A DNA stretch of 15,710 nucleotides from Candidatus Cloacimonadota bacterium (GTDB taxonomy: Bacteria > Cloacimonadota > Cloacimonadia > Cloacimonadales > JAOZMQ01): contig JAOZMQ010000026.1 of assembly GCA_029934195.1 (NCBI GenBank), forward strand, positions 1-15,710. Reading direction: 5' to 3'. The notes under the pieces are model-generated. The model was given only the letters and a program-made list of their open reading frames with translations. It was not told where the DNA came from and did no database searches. Position 1 is the first letter of the stretch. Each line of letters opens with the position of its first letter. The translations under genes and the position numbers were made by a program. Shown piece by piece: positions 6,419 through 12,687 of this stretch.

Positions 6419-9109
6419 ATGAATACAGACATAAATAGAATACAAGAAATGGAAATTGAAGATGTTCTTAAACAAGCTCATCTTGAATATTCTTTAAGTG
6501 TAATTACTTCGAGAGCTTTACCGGATGCGAGAGATGGATTGAAACCTTCTCAAAGAAGAATCCTTTATGCAATGCATGAATTGAATCTTTCACCTGGAAA
6601 AGGATTCAGAAAATGTGCTAAAATTTCTGGAGATACTTCCGGTAATTATCATCCTCATGGTGAACAAGTTATTTATCCTACTTTGGTTCGTATGGCACAA
6701 CCTTGGTCTTTAAGATATATGTTAATTGATGGACAAGGAAATTTTGGTTCTCAAGATGGAGATCCACCTGCTGCAATGCGTTATACAGAAGCAAGACTTC
6801 AAAAAACTTCTGTTGATATGATGGAAGATCTCGACAAGAATACTGTTGATTATACTGGAAACTATGATGATACAAGAAAAGAGCCGACTGTTTTCCCTTC
6901 AAAATTCCCTAATTTATTGGTAAACGGTTCTACCGGTATTGCTGTAGGAATGGCAACAAATATGGCACCGCATAATGTTGGTGAAATTTGTGATGGAATT
7001 CTTGGAATGATAAAAAAACCAGAGATAGAACCTTTAGAATTGAATCAGTTAATTAAAGGTCCAGACTTTCCAACCGGTGGTTATATTATTGATTCCGGTG
7101 GAATTAAAGATTATTTTCTTACTGGAAAAGGACGAGTAATTGTTCGCGGAAAAGCTGTTATCGAAACCAAAAATAATGGTGCTGAATTAATCGTGATTTC
7201 TGAACTTCCATATATGCTCAATAAAACTCTTCTTATTGATAAAATGGTAAGTCTTGTTAAGGAAAAAAGAATTGAAGGAATTAGTGATATTCGTGATGAA
7301 TCAGGAAGACAGGGAATGCGTCTTGTTGTAATGGTTAAAAGAAATGCAGAAGCAAATGCAGTATTGAATAAATTATACAAATTTTCGCAGCTCCAATCTT
7401 CTTTTAGTGTTTCTAATAGAGCTTTGGTAAAGGGAATTCCTAAAATTCTCAATATGAAAGAATTAATCTCTCAATTTATTGATTTTCGGCATGAAGTTGT
7501 AGTTAGAAGAACACAGTTCGAACTTGATAATGCAGAAAGAAGACTTCATATTTTAGAAGGTTATAGAATTGCTCTCGACAATATTGATGAAGTTATTGCT
7601 ACAATTAGAGCTTCTAAAAGTACTTCCGAAGCGAATACAAATCTGCAACAAAAATTTGCACTTTCAGAAATTCAAGCAAAAGCCATTCTCGAAATGCGTT
7701 TGCAAAAATTGACCGGATTAGAAAGAGAGAAAGTCGAAGCTGAGTATAATCAAATTGTTGAGAAAGTTTCAGAATTAAAAGAGATTCTTGAAAAAAGAGA
7801 ACTTAGGATGCAAATTATCAGTGATGAAACTCAAGCAATTAAAGATAAATATGCCGATGATAGAAGAACAATTATTCTATCAGGAACAGCAGATATTGAA
7901 ACAGAAGATATGATTGCCGATGAAGAAGTGGTTGTCACAATCTCGCATCAAGGATATATCAAACGCCTTCCGCTCGATACTTACAGAAAACAGGGAAGAG
8001 GTGGGAAAGGTTTATCCGGTAGTAATCTAAAAGATGAAGATTTTGTAGATAGTATTTTTGTGGCTTCTACGCATGCATATATTTTGTTCTTTACTGATTT
8101 TGGAAAATGCTATTGGCTAAAGGTTCATAAGATTCCAAAGGTTGGTAGATTAGCTCGTGGTAAAGCTATTGTAAATCTTATTCAAGTTGAAAAAGGTGAA
8201 AATATAGAAGCTTATGTTACAGCACGTGATTTTAATTTACCTCATAATGTTATTATGGTTACTAAGAATGGTATTGTCAAAAAAACAATTCTATCTGCTT
8301 TTTCACATCCGCGAATAAATGGAATAATTTCCATTAAACTTATTGATGGAGATAAACTGATTGATGCCAAAATCACAGAGGGTGATAACGATATTATAAT
8401 TGCTACAAAAAATGGTTTTTGCAATCGCTTTCACGAAACTGATGCCAGACCTGTTGGAAGAAATTCACAAGGTGTTAAAGGTATTAATCTGCGAGAGAAT
8501 GATCAGGTCGTTTCAATGGTTGTTGTAAAACAACAGGGAACTCTTTTGTCAATAAGTGAAAATGGTTATGGAAAACGTACTGAAATTTCAAGTTACAATA
8601 GGACAAAACGAGGTTCAAAAGGAGTAATAACTCTCCGAACAACAGACAGAAATGGCTTACTTGTTGCCCTTATAGAAGTTCTTGATGGCGATGAATTGAT
8701 GATTGTTACAAAAAGTGGAATGATTATCAGACAAGCAGTAAGTAAAATTTCCACAATTGGAAGAAATACGCAAGGTGTACGTTTGATTAATCTTTCTAAA
8801 GGTGACAAAGTTTTTGATATAACTTGTATTCTTGCAGAGCAAATGGACAATGATGACCTACCTGAAAAGAATGATTCTAATTCAGGTTCAGAAACTTCGA
8901 AAGAAATGATTGAAAACACTAATGATACAGAAGAAAATAAATCAATTGGAGTAGATGAAGTAAATAGTGAAGATAAAGTCATTTCTCCAAAAGTTGATTT
9001 TAGTGATGATGATGTCAAAAACGGAGAACAAGCTAATTCTTCAAAAACTAAAAATGATAAAGAATTAGACAGTACAGATTCGGAAGAACTTGAACTTTCT
9101 TTTGATTAG
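6419..9109 (+). CDS. gyrA: DNA gyrase subunit A
   Basis: Breakage-reunion and DNA-wrapping subunit of gyrase. The catalytic tyrosine is Tyr122 in AAMRYTEARL, the same number as in E. coli GyrA. The GyrA-box QGRGGKG (525-531) opens a C-terminal beta-pinwheel whose later blades show SQGVKGINL, RGSKGVITL and TQGVRLINL; this box separates GyrA from ParC. The stretch from 810 to 896 is a low-complexity acidic tail (about 28 Asp/Glu in 87 residues), longer than usual; acidic GyrA tails modulate supercoiling in some species. The quinolone-determining region reads YHPHGEQVIYPT, placing Gln at 83 and Pro at 87 where Ser and Asp/Glu are usual. AGGAG at 6408-6412, directly after the gyrB stop, supports the ATG and coupling. 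The next gene's start lies within its last 20 bases. Confidence 0.97.
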   Translation: MNTDINRIQEMEIEDVLKQAHLEYSLSVITSRALPDARDGLKPSQRRILYAMHELNLSPGKGFRKCAKISGDTSGNYHPHGEQVIYPTLVRMAQPWSLRYMLIDGQGNFGSQDGDPPAAMRYTEARLQKTSVDMMEDLDKNTVDYTGNYDDTRKEPTVFPSKFPNLLVNGSTGIAVGMATNMAPHNVGEICDGILGMIKKPEIEPLELNQLIKGPDFPTGGYIIDSGGIKDYFLTGKGRVIVRGKAVIETKNNGAELIVISELPYMLNKTLLIDKMVSLVKEKRIEGISDIRDESGRQGMRLVVMVKRNAEANAVLNKLYKFSQLQSSFSVSNRALVKGIPKILNMKELISQFIDFRHEVVVRRTQFELDNAERRLHILEGYRIALDNIDEVIATIRASKSTSEANTNLQQKFALSEIQAKAILEMRLQKLTGLEREKVEAEYNQIVEKVSELKEILEKRELRMQIISDETQAIKDKYADDRRTIILSGTADIETEDMIADEEVVVTISHQGYIKRLPLDTYRKQGRGGKGLSGSNLKDEDFVDSIFVASTHAYILFFTDFGKCYWLKVHKIPKVGRLARGKAIVNLIQVEKGENIEAYVTARDFNLPHNVIMVTKNGIVKKTILSAFSHPRINGIISIKLIDGDKLIDAKITEGDNDIIIATKNGFCNRFHETDARPVGRNSQGVKGINLRENDQVVSMVVVKQQGTLLSISENGYGKRTEISSYNRTKRGSKGVITLRTTDRNGLLVALIEVLDGDELMIVTKSGMIIRQAVSKISTIGRNTQGVRLINLSKGDKVFDITCILAEQMDNDDLPEKNDSNSGSETSKEMIENTNDTEENKSIGVDEVNSEDKVISPKVDFSDDDVKNGEQANSSKTKNDKELDSTDSEELELSFD

Positions 9110-9701
9110 AATTAGTTTTCTTTTATTGATGATTTTGATGGCAGGTTGTACCGGTATTTATTTACCGGTCACTGCCTCTTCGAGCACTGCCTCTTCGAGC
9201 TCCGCCTCTTCAAATACAAATATTCGGATTCAAGATAACTATGCAATTGCTGAGAATGACAGCTTACAAATTTTTATAAGTCCAAAATATTGGTCTGGAG
9301 AACCTCAAGAATTAAGCAATTCTTTTTGTGTTTTTCATTTAATTGTGAAGAATAAATCCCCCAAAAATATTCAATTTGAACCGGACAATCTTTTTCTCTT
9401 GGATAAGGAAAATAACCAATTGGAATTTATTTCCTCTGATACACTACTTGATTTGTTCTATAATAATCCACAATTTCCAAACTTTTTTTTAGATGATTTA
9501 GATGCTGAAATAGAATTACAAAAGTATCAAGAAAGATTAGAAGGGAAAAAAGATTTGATAATGAAATCATTTAATTTTGGTAAAATTGCATCAGGAAGTA
9601 GAAAAAATGGGTTTATTTTTTTTGTGAAACCTAAATCAAAAAACAAAGAATTAACTTTGAATTTTAATGAATTTATTTTTCATTTTAAGAAAGGAAATTG
9701 A
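9090..9701 (+). CDS. Predicted lipoprotein of unknown function
   Basis: About 203 residues with an N-terminal hydrophobic segment ending LMILMAGC, a lipobox placing the lipidated Cys near residue 20. A Ser/Ala/Thr-rich linker follows (about 30-43), coded by three 15-bp repeats, then a domain of about 150 residues with alternating beta pattern (FHLIVKNKSPKNIQF, LFLLDKENNQLEF, ASGSRKNGFIFF). That pattern resembles Ig-like periplasmic domains such as DUF4352, but I cannot assign a family. The start is uncertain: TTG at 9090 (GGAAG at 9082-9086 is rather close) or TTG at 9102, both inside the end of gyrA; ATG 9129 would leave too short a signal peptide. It is probably co-transcribed with gyrA and recO. 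As a lipoprotein it is a natural client of the Lol system encoded upstream. Confidence 0.7.
   Translation: MNFLLIRISFLLLMILMAGCTGIYLPVTASSSTASSSSASSNTNIRIQDNYAIAENDSLQIFISPKYWSGEPQELSNSFCVFHLIVKNKSPKNIQFEPDNLFLLDKENNQLEFISSDTLLDLFYNNPQFPNFFLDDLDAEIELQKYQERLEGKKDLIMKSFNFGKIASGSRKNGFIFFVKPKSKNKELTLNFNEFIFHFKKGN
9171..9215 (+). repeat. Three 15-bp tandem repeats in the lipoprotein gene
   Basis: ACTGCCTCTTCGAGC occurs twice exactly and is followed by a third, diverged unit, TCCGCCTCTTCAAAT. They code for TASSS, TASSS, SASSN, a flexible linker just after the lipobox. The units are clearly richer in G+C than the surrounding gene. The period is a multiple of three, so copy-number change would alter linker length without shifting the frame. 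Confidence 0.85.
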
Positions 9702-9710
9702 AAATCATCA

Positions 9711-10472
9711 ATGACTTCTATTTCTAAACCCATAAGAAACTTGACAACTGTAGCAATCATTCTTAAAAAAATTCCATACAAAGAAACGAGTGTTATTGTA
9801 AAAGTTTTTTCACAAATATTAGGGCATATTTCTGTTATTATTCATGGAGTAAGAAAAGAAAAAAGTAGATTAACCGGACAAATTGAAATTCTTTCAGAAG
9901 TAGAGTTAGTTTTATACAAAAGCTCAAATTCAAATTTATTTACAGCTCAAAATATTCATTTTATCCGAAATTATCAAGTAAATAGTTCTTATACACAAAT
10001 AATTTTAATGCAAGCTGGAGTTGAATTAATTTTACAACTGATAATTTCTGAAACAGAAGCATCGAATTTCTATGATCTATTGATTAAATATTTTCTTTAT
10101 ATTGCTAAAACGCAGAAGAATGGAATTGCAATTTTTTGGAGATTTGTTCTCCGAATTTTTGTTTTTCTTGGAATAGAATTGAATATTCAACATTGTGCAA
10201 ATTGCAACAAGCCATTAGAAAATTTGGTTAATTTTGCCCCTTTATTTCATGGATTTCTTTGTCGGCAGTGTTCAAAAAAAAATGTAGGTAGGAACATTTC
10301 AATTGATTCAAAATCTGGTTTTTTGATAAAAAATTTGTACCAGATTGGTAATATTCTTGAAGATGTAGAAATTACATCAAATATGATAATAGACATTAAT
10401 CGTATAATTCTTATATACTTAACTGATCATTATCATCAGAAATTTCATTTGAATTGTTTAGAAATGTATTGA
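9711..10472 (+). CDS. recO: DNA repair protein RecO
   Basis: RecO helps load RecA onto SSB-coated single-stranded DNA in the RecFOR gap-repair pathway. The 253 residues show the family layout: an N-terminal OB-fold region (about 12-85, with TVAIILKKIPYKETSVIVKVFS and a GxxxVIIHGVRK stretch), a helical middle, and a zinc finger formed by Cys162, Cys165 (CANC) and Cys184, Cys187 (CRQC). The C-terminus is helical and lacks a distinct tail. Length is normal for RecO. The ATG lies 9 bp after the lipoprotein stop with only a distant AGGAAA upstream, suggesting translation coupled to the upstream gene. Following gyrB-gyrA it makes a DNA-maintenance operon, and the transcript ends at the hairpin directly downstream. 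Confidence 0.9.
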   Translation: MTSISKPIRNLTTVAIILKKIPYKETSVIVKVFSQILGHISVIIHGVRKEKSRLTGQIEILSEVELVLYKSSNSNLFTAQNIHFIRNYQVNSSYTQIILMQAGVELILQLIISETEASNFYDLLIKYFLYIAKTQKNGIAIFWRFVLRIFVFLGIELNIQHCANCNKPLENLVNFAPLFHGFLCRQCSKKNVGRNISIDSKSGFLIKNLYQIGNILEDVEITSNMIIDINRIILIYLTDHYHQKFHLNCLEMY

Positions 10473-10480
10473 TAGAGATA

Positions 10481-10519
10481 GATTAAAAGGCTCTCCAAAA
10501 GAGAGCCTAATGTTTAATC
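10481..10519. terminator. Bidirectional terminator between recO and rocD
   Basis: AGGCTCTC (10488-10495) and GAGAGCCT (10501-10508) form a perfect 8-bp stem with a CAAAA loop. An outer stem GATTAAA (10481-10487)/TTTAATC (10513-10519) extends it past a 4-nt bulge. Read from the minus strand the stem runs into TTTT, suiting rocD; on the plus strand a T6 follows at 10523-10528. It sits between two convergent stops, so it most likely serves both. Confidence 0.85.
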
Positions 10520-10526
10520 AAGTTTT

Positions 10527-11774
10527 TTAAGCATCAAGTCCAAGAATAACATCTTTAATTATTTCAATGGCTTTGTACAGATCTTCTTTTGAAATCACCA
10601 ATGGTGGAGCAAATCTGATTATATGCTGATGAGTTGGTTTTGCAATTAAACCGGCATCTTTCATTTTTACACAAACATCCCAAGCTTCAATTCCATCTTT
10701 TGGTTCAATGATAACTGCATTGAGAAGTCCTTTTCCACGTACTAATTTGATTCTTGGAGAATCAATTTTTTTCATTTCGTCTCGGAAAATTTTACCTAAT
10801 TCTTCTGCTCTTTCTGTAAGTTTTTCATCTCTAATTACTTCGAGAGCAGCTTTTGCAACAACGCAGGCTAAAGGAAATCCACCAAAAGTAGAACCATGTT
10901 CTCCCGGTTTAATTGTCATCATAATTTCTTTGCTGGAAAGAACAGCTGAAACCGGTAATACTCCACCAGAAATGGCTTTACCAAGAATGACAATATCCGG
11001 TTTAATATCTTCCCAAAAAGAAGCAAGCATTTTTCCGGTTCTTGCGATTCCAGTTTGAACTTCATCAGCTACAAATAAGACATTATGTTTTTTACAAATA
11101 TTATAACATTCTTTAAGATATCCTTCGTCAGGCACTAAAACACCAGCTTCACCTTGAATTGGCTCAACGATAAATGCAGCAACTTCGTCACCATTCTCAT
11201 CAAGATATTTTTCTAAAGCTGAAGCATCATTATAAGGGATTAATTCAATTCCCGGAGTAAAAGGACCGAAATTTTTTCTACAATCTGGATCCGTTGATGC
11301 AGAAACTATAGAAATTGTTCGACCGTGAAAATTTCCATTACAGAAAACAAGTTTAGCTTTATTATCAGGAATTCCTTTTTTTACGTAACCCCAACGACGA
11401 GAAAGTTTCATTGCGGTTTCAACTGCTTCAGCACCTGTATTCATTGGTAGAACCATTTCATATCCAAAGAATTCAGTAATAAATTTTTCAAAATCTCCAA
11501 GTTTATTATTGAAAAAAGCTCTTGATGTAAGAGTCAATGTTTTTGCTTGTTCAATAAGAGCATTGATTATATAAGGATGACAATGCCCCTGATTGATAGC
11601 CGAGTAAGCTGAAAGAAAATCAAAATATTTTTTTCCTTCCGGATCCCAGACAAATGCACCTTCACCTTTTGCAATAACGATAGGTAGTGGATGATAATTG
11701 TGTGCTCCATAAGTTTCTTCTAATCTTACCGCTTCTTTACTTGATACATTTCCATAAATTAAGTTATCAGACAT
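10527..11774 (-). CDS. rocD: Ornithine aminotransferase (ornithine--oxo-acid transaminase)
   Basis: PLP-dependent class III aminotransferase that moves the delta-amino group of ornithine to 2-oxoglutarate, giving glutamate-5-semialdehyde and glutamate, in arginine/ornithine and proline metabolism. The opening YGAHNYHPLPIVIAKGEG and the LTLTSRAFFN stretch are characteristic of ornithine aminotransferase as opposed to acetylornithine or GABA aminotransferases. With the start used here (415 residues) the PLP lysine is Lys266 (VILGKAISGG), the ring-nitrogen aspartate is Asp237 (ADEVQTG), and NTGAEAVETA binds phosphate. I start at ATG 11774 because GGAGG (11780-11784 on the complement) sits just before it; a longer frame from 11786 would have its start codon overlapping that ribosome site. 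No proline or arginine pathway genes lie nearby, so whether it degrades ornithine or makes proline precursor cannot be said. Confidence 0.92.
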   Translation of the reverse strand: MSDNLIYGNVSSKEAVRLEETYGAHNYHPLPIVIAKGEGAFVWDPEGKKYFDFLSAYSAINQGHCHPYIINALIEQAKTLTLTSRAFFNNKLGDFEKFITEFFGYEMVLPMNTGAEAVETAMKLSRRWGYVKKGIPDNKAKLVFCNGNFHGRTISIVSASTDPDCRKNFGPFTPGIELIPYNDASALEKYLDENGDEVAAFIVEPIQGEAGVLVPDEGYLKECYNICKKHNVLFVADEVQTGIARTGKMLASFWEDIKPDIVILGKAISGGVLPVSAVLSSKEIMMTIKPGEHGSTFGGFPLACVVAKAALEVIRDEKLTERAEELGKIFRDEMKKIDSPRIKLVRGKGLLNAVIIEPKDGIEAWDVCVKMKDAGLIAKPTHQHIIRFAPPLVISKEDLYKAIEIIKDVILGLDA

Positions 11775-11826
11775 TATAGCCTCCATATAGTTTTTTTTGA
11801 TTCGTTTATTTATTACTTCAATTTAA

Positions 11827-11832
11827 TGTCAA
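11827..11832 (-). promoter_or_regulatory. Possible -35 element for rocD
   Basis: The complement carries a perfect TTGACA 53 bp upstream of the rocD ATG. No strong -10 follows at the ideal spacing; the AT-rich run there contains only three-of-six matches such as TAAATA. It is a plausible but unproven promoter. Confidence 0.3.
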
Positions 11833-11873
11833 ATAGATTTATAGATAATTAATAATCATAAAATTTAAAAAAG

Positions 11874-11912
11874 TTGACTTTTTATACTTGAAGAAAATAT
11901 ATGACTTATAAT
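11874..11912 (+). promoter_or_regulatory. Candidate promoter for the receiver gene
   Basis: TTGACT (11874-11879) is followed after 18 bp by TATATG (11898-11903), and a perfect TATAAT lies slightly further at 11907-11912. These are about 105-140 bp before the ATG, leaving a long untranslated leader of AT-rich sequence. The element is in the divergent gap between rocD and the receiver gene, so it may be close to rocD control sites. Confidence 0.3.
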
Positions 11913-12017
11913 TCTTTAATTCGGGCGATATTTGAATAATATCCAAAATTCTAATAAGAGATCTTAATTATTTTGAGTTTTAATTATGTTTCCAGTTTTT
12001 CACTTTAGGAGATTTAT

Positions 12018-12401
12018 ATGAAGAAAAAAATTTTGATTGTAGATGACGAACTTGCGATTTTAAAATTATTAACGAAAGTATTTACACAATTCGATTATGA
12101 AGTAAAAACAGCTCTGAATGGAGAAGAAGCATTAGAAATTCTTAAATCATATTCTTCCAATTTGATGTTATTTGATCTGAAACTTCCAGGAATTAGTGGA
12201 ATTGAATTATGTAAAAAAGTAAAAAGTCAATATCCGCTCACTATTATTTTTGCAATGACTGGTTATTCTTCTTTGTTTCAATTAGCTACTTGTAGAGACG
12301 CAGGTTTTGAAGATTATTTCAAAAAACCGGTAGAGATAAAAATGCTGTTAGATTCAGTTGAAAATGCTCAAAAAAAAATTGAGCGATGGGTAAAAAAATA
12401 A
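12018..12401 (+). CDS. Stand-alone response regulator receiver protein
   Basis: A 127-residue CheY-like receiver domain with no output domain. The acidic pocket is Asp9-Asp10 (IVDDE), the phospho-acceptor is Asp53 (LMLFDLKLPG), the switch residue is Thr81 (AMTGYS), and the conserved lysine is Lys103 (FKKPVE). The C-terminus ends shortly after helix 5 in a basic QKKIERWVKK, so nothing is left for DNA binding. It should be phosphorylated by a histidine kinase and act by protein contact. No kinase or chemotaxis gene lies in the window, so its partner is unknown. AGGAG at 12007-12011 supports the ATG. It is monocistronic: divergent from rocD and closed by a strong hairpin. The sequence gives no clue to choose chemotaxis, phosphorelay or other use. 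Confidence 0.9.
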   Translation: MKKKILIVDDELAILKLLTKVFTQFDYEVKTALNGEEALEILKSYSSNLMLFDLKLPGISGIELCKKVKSQYPLTIIFAMTGYSSLFQLATCRDAGFEDYFKKPVEIKMLLDSVENAQKKIERWVKK

Positions 12402-12422
12402 GTATTTCAGGTGTTTTCAGAG

Positions 12423-12449
12423 AAATGGCTTGAGAAAATCAAGCCATTT
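12423..12449. terminator. Bidirectional terminator between receiver gene and lon pair
   Basis: AAATGGCTTGA (12423-12433) and TCAAGCCATTT (12439-12449) form a perfect 11-bp stem with a GAAAA loop. T6 lies at 12460-12465 on the plus strand; on the minus strand the stem is followed by CTCTGAAAAC, with no T-run. The right arm overlaps the stop codon of the minus-strand gene by 2 bp. It mainly suits the receiver transcript and may also slow the lon transcript. Confidence 0.75.
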
Positions 12450-12681
12450 ACAATTCAATTTTTTGTAAAGATATTAGAATCTCATTCATTTCTTGAATAA
12501 AAAAAGGTGAAATATCAACCTGCATATAAGTTTTATCTTTTTTAACAGTCGAGTAATTACAAAACCCTTCAAAACCTTCAAGAATATATCCCAAAAATAT
12601 TTGATTCTCCGGTTTAATGGAAATCAAATATCGCTTTACACCATCATCTAAATCTGATTCTTCTATAATATTAAATAACAT
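12448..12681 (-). CDS. Small DUF4911-like protein behind lon
   Basis: A 77-residue protein whose middle, YLISIKPENQIFLGYILEGFEGFCNY, resembles the start of DUF4911 (KxxIxPxxIxYLxxIxEGYEG), with the remainder (STVKKDKTYMQVDISPFFIQEMNEILISLQ) fitting its strand-then-helix end. That assignment is from memory of the family pattern. DUF4911 proteins are short, soluble and without assigned function. The start lies 6 bp after the lon stop with only a weak GAG before it, so it is probably translated by coupling to lon. The stop codon overlaps the terminator hairpin. There is no membrane segment, signal peptide or cysteine motif. Confidence 0.7.
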   Translation of the reverse strand: MLFNIIEESDLDDGVKRYLISIKPENQIFLGYILEGFEGFCNYSTVKKDKTYMQVDISPFFIQEMNEILISLQKIEL

Positions 12682-12687
12682 TTTTTC

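Noticed and set aside
8593..9018. Minus-strand 141-codon ORF inside gyrA
   Set aside because: Antisense of the GyrA pinwheel and Ser/Asp-rich tail, which naturally gives Ser/Leu-rich open frames on the other strand.
12018..12401. Chemotaxis protein CheY
   Set aside because: Receiver residues fit, but so would any single-domain regulator, and no chemotaxis genes are nearby.
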